A stretch of 32,795 bases of DNA. Origin: Chromatiales bacterium. GTDB taxonomy: Bacteria; Pseudomonadota; Gammaproteobacteria; Chromatiales; Chromatiaceae. The notes under the pieces are model-generated. The model was given only the letters and a program-made list of their open reading frames with translations, ran no database searches and was not told where the DNA came from. The position numbers were made by a program, and so were the translations under genes. Positions within the stretch are counted from its first letter, which is position 1. Every line of letters starts with the position of its first letter. Positions 24,343 to 32,577 of the stretch are shown here, in pieces. Location of the stretch: the NCBI GenBank assembly GCA_028284585.1, contig JANQRK010000023.1, forward strand, positions 1 through 32,795, in the 5' to 3' direction.

Positions 24343-24488
24343 TATTTTTGAAAAACAAACACTTAAGTATCTAAGCATATGTTTTAGTTGGTAAAAAAAC
24401 AACCAAGCCAGGGGCGAATGCCAGCCGATCTTTCAGCTTGTATAAACACTGCTCTTAGTCAACGACCGACGACTCGGGGTTTACCCTC

Positions 24489-24932
24489 ATGCCAAACACT
24501 GCTGTGCCATTTTGGCGTCGCAAAAGTCTCGAAGAAATGTCCCACGATGAATGGGAGTCTTTGTGCGACGGCTGCGCCAAATGCTGCGTCTATCGTTTGG
24601 AGGACGCAGATACCCGTCAGGTGTACTTCACCAACGTGCATTGCCGGCTGCTGGATGCCGAGCAGGGGCGGTGTCTCGACTACCCGAACCGCTCGACCCG
24701 GGTACCGGATTGCGTGACCATTACGCTGGCGGTGTTGCGCGATCCCTATTGGTTGCCAGCGAGCTGCGCCTACCGGCGCTTGGCCGAGGGGCGCGATCTA
24801 CCGGACTGGCATCCCCTGATCAGCGGTGATCCAGACAGCGTGGTGCGCGCCGGCCAGCGGGTGTGCCATCGCACCATCTGCGAGGACCACGCCGGTCACT
24901 TGGAGAGTCACTTGGTCGACTGGATCGAGTGA
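24489..24932 (+). CDS. ycgN: YcgN-family cysteine cluster protein (UPF0260)
   Basis: A 147-residue protein of the YcgN/UPF0260 family. The Cys cluster is complete: CDGCAKCC (Cys26, 29, 32, 33), HCRLLD (Cys52), GRCLDYPNR (Cys62), VPDC (Cys75), and later SCAYRRLAEGRDLPDWHPLISGD. WRRKSLEEMSHDEWESLC is the conserved opening. Cysteines probably bind a metal or Fe-S cluster; the role is unknown. Length is typical (about 150). The 3' end lies 9 bases from the end of the convergent trhP gene. No strong ribosome-binding site. The preceding AT-rich leader is unusually long. Confidence 0.93.
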   Translation: MPNTAVPFWRRKSLEEMSHDEWESLCDGCAKCCVYRLEDADTRQVYFTNVHCRLLDAEQGRCLDYPNRSTRVPDCVTITLAVLRDPYWLPASCAYRRLAEGRDLPDWHPLISGDPDSVVRAGQRVCHRTICEDHAGHLESHLVDWIE

Positions 24933-24941
24933 CGGCGTATG

Positions 24942-26267
24942 TCAGTTGGAACCCGGGGCGGCCTGGGTCTGATCCAAGAAGCGCGTCAGCAAGCCCATCG
25001 CATCCACCGCACCGGGTACGCGGGCACGCACCTCCCAGCCACCGCCGGGCGCCTCGTCGAGGGTATTGCCCTGGCGATCGAGCAAGGTCTCTAGACGAAA
25101 GCACTGATTGCCGGCCGGCGAGACCAGCTCCATCTCGTCACCGACCCGGAACTTGTTCTTGACCGCCAGTTCGGCCAGTCCGCTGGCCGGATCAAACCCG
25201 GTCACCTCGGCCACGAACTGCGAACGCCGGTTGACCGAGGCGCCTTCGCGGTAGTTCTGCAGCTCATCGCTGGCGTGGCGCTGAAAGAAGCCGTCGGTGT
25301 AGCCGCGGTTGGCCAGTTGCTCCAGTTCGCCCAACAACTCGGGTCGGAACGGCCGTCCCGCCGCGGCATCGTCGATCGCCTGACGATAGACCTGGGTGGT
25401 CCGAGCGGTGTAGTAGTGCGATTTGGTGCGACCCTCGATCTTCAAGCAATCGACCCCGATCTCGGTCAGCCGCTGCACGTGCTCGACCGCGCGCAAATCG
25501 CGCGAGTTCATGATGTAGGTGCCATGCTCGTCCTCGAAGATCGGCATGAACTCACCCGGGCGCTGGCGCTCTTCGAGATAGTGCACAGCGTCCGCCTTGG
25601 GGTGTCGAGCGATCTCGCCAACCGGGACCTCGGCCACGGCTTCCAAGTCCTCGCGGGCGATCCGGTAGTCCCAACGGCAAGAATTCGTGCAAGTGCCCTG
25701 GTTGGCGTCGCGATGGTTGAAATACCCAGACAGCAGACAGCGTCCCGAATAGGCAATGCACAAGGCACCGTGCACGAAGACCTCGATCTCCATGTCCGGA
25801 CAGGCCTGACGGATCTCGGCCACCTCATCGAGCGACAGCTCGCGCGACAGAATCACCCTGGGCAGACCAGCCGACTGCCAAAACCTCACTCCGGCGGCAT
25901 TGACGGTGTTGGCCTGGACCGACAGATGGATCGGCAACTCGGGCCAACGCTCGCGCACCAACATGATCAACCCCGGGTCGGCCATGATCAGGGCATCCGG
26001 GCGCAATGCCACGACCGGTGCGATGTCATCCAGGAAGGTCTTCAGCTTGGCGCCATGCGGCATGACGTTGGTCGCGACGAAGAACTTTCGGCCGGCGCGG
26101 TGCGCCTCGTCGATCCCGATGCGCAGATTGTCCTCGAGGAAATCATTGTTACGCACCCGCAGGCTATAGCGCGGCATGCCCGCGTAGACGGCATCCGCAC
26201 CATAGGCGATGGCATAACGCATATTGCGTAGGGTGCCCGCCGGGGCGAGCAATTCCGGGGTATTCAT
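24942..26267 (-). CDS. trhP: Peptidase U32 family tRNA hydroxylation protein TrhP (YegQ)
   Basis: A 441-residue member of the U32 family closest to E. coli YegQ/TrhP, which takes part in prephenate-dependent 5-hydroxylation of wobble uridine in tRNA. Family start MNTPELLAPAGTLRNMRYAIAYGADAVYAG; U32 signature EVFVHGALCIAYSGRCLLSGY (about 162-182) with the cysteines of the Fe-S site, then NQGTCTNSCRWDYR. The C-terminal domain (FVAEVTGFDPASGLAELAVKNKFRVGDEMELVSP) is the beta-barrel extension of this subfamily. The start at 26267 matches the family; 25 further residues upstream are rejected. It follows the DUF389 gene by about 80 bases on the same strand. Confidence 0.92.
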   Translation of the reverse strand: MNTPELLAPAGTLRNMRYAIAYGADAVYAGMPRYSLRVRNNDFLEDNLRIGIDEAHRAGRKFFVATNVMPHGAKLKTFLDDIAPVVALRPDALIMADPGLIMLVRERWPELPIHLSVQANTVNAAGVRFWQSAGLPRVILSRELSLDEVAEIRQACPDMEIEVFVHGALCIAYSGRCLLSGYFNHRDANQGTCTNSCRWDYRIAREDLEAVAEVPVGEIARHPKADAVHYLEERQRPGEFMPIFEDEHGTYIMNSRDLRAVEHVQRLTEIGVDCLKIEGRTKSHYYTARTTQVYRQAIDDAAAGRPFRPELLGELEQLANRGYTDGFFQRHASDELQNYREGASVNRRSQFVAEVTGFDPASGLAELAVKNKFRVGDEMELVSPAGNQCFRLETLLDRQGNTLDEAPGGGWEVRARVPGAVDAMGLLTRFLDQTQAAPGSN

Positions 26268-26348
26268 ACTGATAATTCGGCGGCTGGCATTGATCAGCCA
26301 ATTATGGCGCAGCTGGCTGAGAACCGGCAGCGTCCGGGGCACGCGACA

Positions 26349-27344
26349 TCACAAGACCAACTGGCGCTTCACGTAGACGACGACCAGCAAGACAAGCAGC
26401 AAGGCAGCCCAGAATAGACCCGCGGTGAGCGTCGACTGACGCGCCTTGTGGCGCTCTAACCAAGTACGGGGTTTCACGCCCTTGGCCATGAATACCAGCT
26501 TGGCCGCCGTGATCACACTGACGATGTTGACCGCCAGTAGTAGCAAGGCCCCGCCAGCGAGCTCGATATGGCCCGCTCCCAGCAACATGCCCATGGTTGC
26601 GGTCGGTGGCAGCAACGCGACCGCGACCATGACACCGACCAACGTGGACGACAGGCCAGTGGTCAGCGACAGCACCGCGGCGGCACCCGATGCCAATGCC
26701 AACACCATACCGTCCAAGCCGACTTCGGTGCGCGCCAAGAGCTCGCGGCTACCGAGCAGCATCTCGCCCCGTCCAAGATCGACAGGCCATACCACGCCGA
26801 GCCCGAATGACAGGAGGAATGCCAAACCGATGCCGGAGAAACTCGCCCGCAAAGCGCGCAACACTAGCTTGCCGTCACCCAAGGTCGAACCGAATGCCAG
26901 CGCGATATGCGGCCCCAGCAAGGGCGCGATCACCATCGCCCCGATCACTACCGCCACGCTGTCTTCGATCAGACCGATCGCAGCCACTATGGTCGAGAGC
27001 AGGGTCAGCAGAAAAAAATCGCTGTCCATGCGCACACCCTTCTCGATCTCGTTGTAGAGCTCCTCGCGCGTCGATGCCGCCGACTGCCCGGCCTCCTCAG
27101 GCCCACGTGGCAGGGAGGCATCGACCGGTAAGACCAAGATGCGGGCGTTATCCGAGCTACCGAACAGGCTCTGCAAGGCGTCCATTACCGGTTGTCGGTC
27201 ACGGTCACTCACCAGCATTCGGAACGAACGTCGGCCGTCTTCGGCCGGAGAGCCCCACCAGAAATCCGCAACTCGATGCTGGTCGGCGATACCGGACAAC
27301 GTATCCGTGTGGCCGGCGTCGGCCACGATCTCGATCAGGCGCAT
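26349..27344 (-). CDS. TIGR00341/DUF389 membrane protein
   Basis: A 331-residue integral membrane protein. A soluble N-terminal domain of about 105 residues (MRLIEIVADAGHTDTLSGIADQHRVADFW...) precedes a membrane domain with some six helices, including TIVAAIGLIEDSVAVVIGAMVIAPLLGPHIALAFGS, GIGLAFLLSFGLGVV, AAAVLSLTTGLSSTLVGVMVAVALLPP and a final span LFWAALLLVLLVVVYV. The motif GAMVIAPLLGP is characteristic of the family. Function is not established. AGGG lies 8 bases before the ATG. It stands between soeC (143-base gap) and trhP, same strand as both; a -10-like TACAAT at 27383-27388 suggests its own promoter, without a good -35. Confidence 0.88.
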   Translation of the reverse strand: MRLIEIVADAGHTDTLSGIADQHRVADFWWGSPAEDGRRSFRMLVSDRDRQPVMDALQSLFGSSDNARILVLPVDASLPRGPEEAGQSAASTREELYNEIEKGVRMDSDFFLLTLLSTIVAAIGLIEDSVAVVIGAMVIAPLLGPHIALAFGSTLGDGKLVLRALRASFSGIGLAFLLSFGLGVVWPVDLGRGEMLLGSRELLARTEVGLDGMVLALASGAAAVLSLTTGLSSTLVGVMVAVALLPPTATMGMLLGAGHIELAGGALLLLAVNIVSVITAAKLVFMAKGVKPRTWLERHKARQSTLTAGLFWAALLLVLLVVVYVKRQLVL

Positions 27345-27487
27345 TAAACGGCCCTGTGTTCACTGACAGACAAACGCGGTTGATTGTACCCGGACGACCG
27401 CCCGGCTTGCGATGCACTTTGCGACCTGCGGCCGGTGCGGTCCAACGCGGTATCGCCGGTATCAGCCCGAGACAGCCGTAGGGAAAT

Positions 27488-28480
27488 TTAGGCTACTGAC
27501 TGATAGTAGAGATTTTGTGGATGGCGTGCCTCGGCGAAGAAGTACCAGCGCTCGGCCAGCAGACCGAGGAACTGCACTGCGAACGCCAACATCGGCAGAT
27601 TGGTCGATTGCATGATGTTGGATGCAGCCAACAGGCCGATTGGCAGCACAAAAACCGCTAGGATGAAAAATCCTTTGATCCACGCCAACGTGGCCCCGCC
27701 CGCTCCGTGAAAGAACTCCCGGGTATTGAACGACCCCCCCATGAAACCCATGGACTTCTGCTGGATCCGGGCATGATGGACTCCGATCGCCGTCTGCAGA
27801 TTCGATCGGTGCCTGATCCCGGCGTTGCGGTAGATCGAAAATCCACGCGTGATCGCGGCCGACAGAGTAAAGATCACCGCCCAGGTGCCAAAAAACCCGA
27901 CCAAGGCAACACCGGTCCAGGCGGAGAACGCGGCGGCCAAGGTAAACCCAGAGGCCAGACCGAACATTATGAAATTAACCACTGTGAGTGGGCTATGCCA
28001 CTCCTCGAGGAAACGCACACTGGCGTAGATCATCGCGGTGCAGGCGAACAGCACGATAGAAACCAAGGTCCCGAGCACGCCCAAGAACAACGTTGGGTCG
28101 ATCGGCAACTGGCCCTTGACCACGAGCCAAGGTTGGGTGAACCCAAAATACTGTGCTACCGCATAGCATGCGACCAACAGGATGAAGGCCGGCAGCGTGA
28201 TCAGTTCACGCGACAACCAAGACGTGCGCCACTGGGTGATTCCCCGCCAGGCCCGGGTGAAGAAATAGCTCGGCTTTCCGAGATGGAACACCGCGGCGAC
28301 CAAGCCGAAGCCGAGTAGCAACAGCGCGAGCAGGCTGCCAGCGGCATAGAAGTTGACGCTGTCCTGGGGTTCGAGCAGATTGGCCAGCGAGTAGACCTGG
28401 CCGGTTACCAGGGCCATGAACAGGCCCTGGCCGGCACCGATCAAGGTGGTCAAGAAGATCACCGAGAACGCCGGGCGCAT
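27488..28480 (-). CDS. soeC: Sulfite dehydrogenase membrane subunit SoeC
   Basis: A 330-residue membrane anchor of the DmsC/NrfD type. It holds SoeAB at the cytoplasmic face and passes electrons from sulfite oxidation to the quinone pool. About eight hydrophobic helices are visible (SVIFLTTLIGAGQGLFMAL; AAGSLLALLLLGFGLVAAVFHLGKP; LPAFILLVACYAVAQYF; LFLGVLGTLVSIVLFACTAMIYASV; and four more), with the FHLGKPSYFFTRAWRGITQWRTSWLSREL segment typical of the family. ATG 28480 is chosen over an upstream codon because GGGAGA lies 8 bases before it. It is the last gene of soeABC but is separated from soeB by about 390 bases containing a family 2 element. Confidence 0.94.
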   Translation of the reverse strand: MRPAFSVIFLTTLIGAGQGLFMALVTGQVYSLANLLEPQDSVNFYAAGSLLALLLLGFGLVAAVFHLGKPSYFFTRAWRGITQWRTSWLSRELITLPAFILLVACYAVAQYFGFTQPWLVVKGQLPIDPTLFLGVLGTLVSIVLFACTAMIYASVRFLEEWHSPLTVVNFIMFGLASGFTLAAAFSAWTGVALVGFFGTWAVIFTLSAAITRGFSIYRNAGIRHRSNLQTAIGVHHARIQQKSMGFMGGSFNTREFFHGAGGATLAWIKGFFILAVFVLPIGLLAASNIMQSTNLPMLAFAVQFLGLLAERWYFFAEARHPQNLYYQSVA

Positions 28481-28608
28481 CAGCGATTCTCCCGGCACCC
28501 GAGGCGATTTGGCGATCGCCGGACAGCGCCGACCAGCATGCAGCGGTCATAACCATCATCGCGGCGCAGCAAACCGCCCCCTGTTGGCGACGCGCCCAGC
28601 CTGCTCAT
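28480..28608 (-). CDS. Possible 42-codon ORF coupled to soeC
   Basis: From ATG 28608 an ORF of 42 codons (MSRLGASPTGGGLLRRDD...) ends with a TGA that overlaps the soeC ATG (TGATG). No ribosome-binding site precedes it and no family is recognised. It begins just beyond the family 2 element. It could be a coupled leader peptide or chance. Confidence 0.2.
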   Translation of the reverse strand: MSRLGASPTGGGLLRRDDGYDRCMLVGAVRRSPNRLGCRENR

Positions 28609-28612
28609 GCTT

Positions 28613-28875
28613 CTAGCCTGCATGTTGCACCAGTATCCGGGATGATCGCGCCGGCCAGATGCGTTTGGACGCCGCCCTAGAGCGAAAACCATAGCCGTCG
28701 CTATGGCTTGCGTGCAGGGCAAGTACAAGCGCGGCTGGACAAGTGAGGGCCCGGATAGATTGGGAACGAGGAACAAACTGTCCCTGCAAGAATCCGCCCC
28801 GAATCGGGCTTTCGCCGCATCTCTGACCAAGCGTTCGCGCCCGTTCACAATCGACTGGTGCAACATGCAGGTTAG
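28613..28875 (+). mobile_element. MITE-like element, family 2, copy B, inside the soe operon
   Basis: The element is bounded by CTAG (28613-28616) and TTAG (28872-28875), with perfect 18-bp terminal inverted repeats CCTGCATGTTGCACCAGT. It aligns with 18908-19166 in the same orientation. The internal palindrome CCATAGC-CGTC-GCTATGG is at 28689-28706. The right border supplies the soeB stop codon (TAA on the minus strand). No coding capacity. It interrupts the soeB-soeC junction. Confidence 0.93.
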
Positions 28876-29594
28876 TAGGCGACATCATCCAGGGTCTCGC
28901 CTTCTGCGGCCGGCAACGGGGCCTCTTTCTTGAGCGGGTTGTCGACCCGTTCGATTTCATCCTCGAAGATACGCATGCGTGTCTTACGGCGTGGCAGATA
29001 ATGGTTGGCCGGTTGGGTGCCCCACTCCGGCATCAACTGGTAGCCGCCGTTCTCACGGATCGCAACCGAGACTTCGGAGTCCGGATCATGCACATCGCCG
29101 AACAGCCGCGCAGTCGTTGGACAAGCCAGCACACAGGCCGGTTGGCGTTCGGTTTCGGGTAGGTTTTCATCGCTAATCCGGTCGATGCACAAGGTACATT
29201 TCTTCATTACCTTTTCTTGTTCATCGAGCTCACGGACGCCGTACGGACAGGCCCACGCACAGTATTTGCACCCTATGCACTTGTCGTAGTCCACCAGGAC
29301 TACGCCGTCCTCTTCACGCTTATAGGATGCCCCGGTCGGGCACACGGGTACGCACGGCGGATCCTCGCAGTGCAGACAGCTCTTCGGGAAGTGCACGGTC
29401 TCGGTATTTGGGTATTCGCCGACCTCAAAGGTCTGTACCCGGTTGAAGAAGGTACCTGTGGGGTCGGCATCATAAGGCCGTTGATCGACCATTGCGCCGG
29501 CCGTGCCAGAGGTATTCCACTCCTTACAGGAGGTCACGCAGGCATGGCAGCCCACGCAGACATTCAGGTCGATCACCAAGGCTAGTTGTGTCAT
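28872..29594 (-). CDS. soeB: Sulfite dehydrogenase iron-sulfur subunit SoeB
   Basis: A 240-residue electron-transfer subunit with four [4Fe-4S] cluster motifs, DmsB/PsrB type. Cluster groups: CVGCHACVTSC (Cys13, 16, 19, 23), CLHCEDPPCVPVC, CIGCKYCAWACP, and CTLC plus CVLACP. It carries electrons from the SoeA molybdopterin site to SoeC. No signal peptide, consistent with a cytoplasmic enzyme. GAGGA lies about 8 bases before the ATG; the gene begins 15 bases after soeA, a tight operon. Its stop codon lies within the border tetranucleotide of a family 2 element; the pre-insertion sequence would have read TAC-TAG, so the protein end is unchanged. Confidence 0.96.
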   Translation of the reverse strand: MTQLALVIDLNVCVGCHACVTSCKEWNTSGTAGAMVDQRPYDADPTGTFFNRVQTFEVGEYPNTETVHFPKSCLHCEDPPCVPVCPTGASYKREEDGVVLVDYDKCIGCKYCAWACPYGVRELDEQEKVMKKCTLCIDRISDENLPETERQPACVLACPTTARLFGDVHDPDSEVSVAIRENGGYQLMPEWGTQPANHYLPRRKTRMRIFEDEIERVDNPLKKEAPLPAAEGETLDDVAY

Positions 29595-29609
29595 GGCTGT
29601 GTCCTCGAT

Positions 29610-32516
29610 TTAGCCGATCCCAGTAGTACGCCGAAACACACCGGCAATATAGGCCTGCCATCGACCGCGCCGAGTCTCCTGGCCCGGCAGACGACGCTGC
29701 AGTGCAAACTGTGGTGATGTCATCGCCGGCTCACCGTCCTCGGCCTTGTAGACCTTGACCCGGACGTCGTACCACGCCGCCTGCCCGGTCACCGGATCGG
29801 AATTCGACAAGTGTGTACCGGCGTCACTGGAGGGCAGCTCCTCGGCGATCAAATGATTGAGCAGGAAGCCCTTGCGCGATTCGTTGGCTTGCGGCTCCAG
29901 ACCCCAGGCCCCGGCCGCCTTGCCGATGGCATTCCAGGTCCAGACCGTTCCCGGCTCGACCGATTCGGAGAAGCGCGCCATACAACGTACCCGACCGTGC
30001 GGCGACTCTACCCACACCCAGTCGCCGTCTTCGAAACCGCCCGACGTCCCCAGCTTGGGGCTCATGAATAAATAATTGTGGGTGTGGATCTGGCGCAACC
30101 AGGCATTCTGGCTGTCCCAGGAGTGATACATCGCCATCGGCCGCTGGGTCAGCGCATTGAGCGGGTACTCGTGGGTATCGACCAACGCAGTCTCCAGCGG
30201 CTCATGATAGAACGGCAGCGGATCGAAAAAGATCGCGACGCGCTGCGCCAGATGCACCGGCGGGCGGCGACCGGGGCGCCTACCCTGTGCGGCCAGACGA
30301 AACTTCTGCAGCACCTCGGAGTAGATATGCACATTGAAGGGATCGGCATACCGGGTCATCCCGTGCGCCCGGGCCCACTCTAGGTAACCCTTGTTCCAGT
30401 TACGCATGTACTGGTAAGACTTGGGCAACTTGTAATGGAACACACAGTTGTTCTTGGCATACATCTCCCATTGGCGCGGGTTGGGCTCGCCCTTCAGGAA
30501 CTTCTCACCGGCCTTGCCGCGCCAGCCGGACAGAAAACCAATGCCCGACCCTGGTGAGGTCTCATAATTGACCACGAAGTCCGGGTAGTCACGAAACTTG
30601 CGCTGTCCCTTGCTATTGACGAATGCCGGTAGCTTCAAGCGCGACCCAAGCTCGATCAACACCTCTTGAAACGGCTTGCACTCCCCCTTTGGCGGAACCA
30701 CCGGGATACGCACCGAATCGACCGGGCCGTCGAACTCGGAGATCGGTCGATCGAGCATCGACATCGCATCATGGCGCTCTAAGTAGCTGGTGTCCGGCAA
30801 CACCAAATCGGCAAACGCGACCGTCTCGGATTGAAAGGCGTCCGACACGATGATGAACGGGATCTTGTACTCGCCGTCTTCATCCTTGTCGACCAGCATC
30901 TGGCGCACCTTGTCGGTGTTCATCGACGAGTTCCACGCCATATTGGCCATGAACAGCAACAGGGTGTCGATGCGGTAGGGGTCGCCACGCCAGGCGTTGG
31001 TGATCGCATTGTGCATCAGGCCATGCACCGACAACGGATACTCCCAGGAGAAGCCCTTATCCAGCCGTACCGGATTACCTTCGTCATCGACGAACAAGTC
31101 CTTGGGGTCGGCGGGCCAACCCAGTGGCATGCCCTCGAGCGGTGCATCGGGCTGGACGTCTTCGGGATGATTGGGTGGCTTGGGGCACGGCGGGATCGGA
31201 CGCGGGAAAGGCGCCTTGTGGCGAAATCCACCCGGCCGATCGATGGTACCCAGCAGCGACATCAGGATGCCCAAGGCACGGATGCTATGAAACCCGTTGG
31301 AGTGCGCCGCCAGACCACGCATCGCATGAAAGGCCACCGGGGCACCGCTGACCGAGTCGTGCTCGCGTCCCCAGATGTCGGTCCAGTGGATCGGCAACTC
31401 GATACGCTGATCGCGCGCGGTCACACCCATCTCGTTGGCCAATCGCCGGATGGTCTCGGCCGGTATACCGGTGATGCCCGCCGCCCACTCGAGGGTGTAC
31501 TCCTCGACGCGCTCTTTGAGCAGTTGGAACCCGGTCTTGACCGGCTTGCCGTCGAGTTCGTAGCTGCCCAGCAAGTAGGGATCACTGCCTTCGCTACGCA
31601 CATCGACCGCACGCTGGGTTTTGCGATCCCACCACAGCTTGTTCTGGGGGTCGATGCAACCCGCTTCGACCGGCCGGTCAGTGCGTATGAACATACCGAA
31701 GTCGTCCGAGCCCGGATCGGCATCGACCAGCTCAGCGGCATTGGTGCAATCAATCAAGAATTCCCGATCGTAGAGACCGTGCAGGATGATTTCACGGGTG
31801 ATCGCCAACAGGAGCGCACCATCGGTCCCCGGCTTGATCGGGACCCACTCGTCGGCGATCGCCGAATAACCGGTGCGTACTGGATTGATCGAGACGAAGC
31901 GACCCCCGCGGCGCTTGAATTTGGAAATCTCCATCTTCAAGGGGTTGGAGTGGTGATCCTCGGCGGTGCCGATCATCACGAACAGCTTGGCGCGCTCCAG
32001 GTCTGGGCCGCCGAACTCCCAAAAAGACCCGCCGATCGTATAGATCAGCCCAGCCGCCATGTTCACCGAGCAGAAGCCACCGTGCGCAGCATAGTTCGGC
32101 GTGCCGAACTGCTTGGCGAACATCCCGGTTAGGGCCTGCATCTGATCACGACCAGTGAACAGTGCAAACTTCTTTGGGTCTTCGCTGCGCAACCGGGCTA
32201 GGCGCTCTTCCATGATCTCGAAGGCCCGATCCCAAGAGATCTCCTCGAAATCGGATGCTCCGCGTTCACTGCCGGCCCGACGCAGCAGAGGTTTGGTCAG
32301 ACGCGCCGGAGAGTACTGCTTCATGATCCCGGATGCGCCCTTGGCGCAGATCACCCCCTTGTTCAATGGGTGCTCCGGGTTGCCCTCGATGTACCGTACT
32401 TCGCCCTCGCGTAGGGTGACGCGGATGCCACAGCGGCACGCGCACATGTAGCAGGTGGTGTTCTTGACCTCTGTCCTGCCTGACTCACCATCGACTTGCT
32501 GCGCGGAAACCGCCAT
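29610..32516 (-). CDS. soeA: Sulfite dehydrogenase molybdopterin subunit SoeA
   Basis: A 968-residue catalytic subunit of the complex iron-sulfur molybdoenzyme family, oxidising sulfite to sulfate in the cytoplasm, as in Allochromatium vinosum. TTCYMCACRCGIRV holds Cys22, 25 and 29 of the N-terminal [4Fe-4S] cluster, with NKGVICAKGASGIMKQYSPARL giving the fourth Cys. Molybdopterin-domain segments follow (ALFTGRDQMQALTGMFAKQFGTPNYAAHGGFC; FADLVLPDTSYLERHDAMS) and the C-terminal dinucleotide-binding domain (PLNALTQRPMAMYHSWDSQNAWLRQIH; GDWVWVESPHGRVRCMARFSE). No Tat signal, in keeping with SoeA. The ATG at 32516 is preferred to a TTG three codons earlier. First gene of soeABC. Confidence 0.95.
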   Translation of the reverse strand: MAVSAQQVDGESGRTEVKNTTCYMCACRCGIRVTLREGEVRYIEGNPEHPLNKGVICAKGASGIMKQYSPARLTKPLLRRAGSERGASDFEEISWDRAFEIMEERLARLRSEDPKKFALFTGRDQMQALTGMFAKQFGTPNYAAHGGFCSVNMAAGLIYTIGGSFWEFGGPDLERAKLFVMIGTAEDHHSNPLKMEISKFKRRGGRFVSINPVRTGYSAIADEWVPIKPGTDGALLLAITREIILHGLYDREFLIDCTNAAELVDADPGSDDFGMFIRTDRPVEAGCIDPQNKLWWDRKTQRAVDVRSEGSDPYLLGSYELDGKPVKTGFQLLKERVEEYTLEWAAGITGIPAETIRRLANEMGVTARDQRIELPIHWTDIWGREHDSVSGAPVAFHAMRGLAAHSNGFHSIRALGILMSLLGTIDRPGGFRHKAPFPRPIPPCPKPPNHPEDVQPDAPLEGMPLGWPADPKDLFVDDEGNPVRLDKGFSWEYPLSVHGLMHNAITNAWRGDPYRIDTLLLFMANMAWNSSMNTDKVRQMLVDKDEDGEYKIPFIIVSDAFQSETVAFADLVLPDTSYLERHDAMSMLDRPISEFDGPVDSVRIPVVPPKGECKPFQEVLIELGSRLKLPAFVNSKGQRKFRDYPDFVVNYETSPGSGIGFLSGWRGKAGEKFLKGEPNPRQWEMYAKNNCVFHYKLPKSYQYMRNWNKGYLEWARAHGMTRYADPFNVHIYSEVLQKFRLAAQGRRPGRRPPVHLAQRVAIFFDPLPFYHEPLETALVDTHEYPLNALTQRPMAMYHSWDSQNAWLRQIHTHNYLFMSPKLGTSGGFEDGDWVWVESPHGRVRCMARFSESVEPGTVWTWNAIGKAAGAWGLEPQANESRKGFLLNHLIAEELPSSDAGTHLSNSDPVTGQAAWYDVRVKVYKAEDGEPAMTSPQFALQRRLPGQETRRGRWQAYIAGVFRRTTGIG

Positions 32517-32557
32517 TGCACTCAACCCTAGACCGTAGCCAAGAAAACCCTGGATGT

Positions 32558-32571
32558 GCTGAGGCCTCAGC
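32558..32571. promoter_or_regulatory. Perfect palindrome upstream of soeA
   Basis: GCTGAGGCCTCAGC is a perfect 14-bp palindrome between soeA and the family 3 element, about 42 bases before the soeA ATG. It could be an operator or a short hairpin in the leader. No binding protein is suggested by the sequence. Confidence 0.35.
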
Positions 32572-32577
32572 GTCGTG

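Noticed and set aside
26268..26342. A longer start for TrhP adding 25 residues
   Set aside because: The family begins MNTPELLAPAG, and the extra residues are not family-like.
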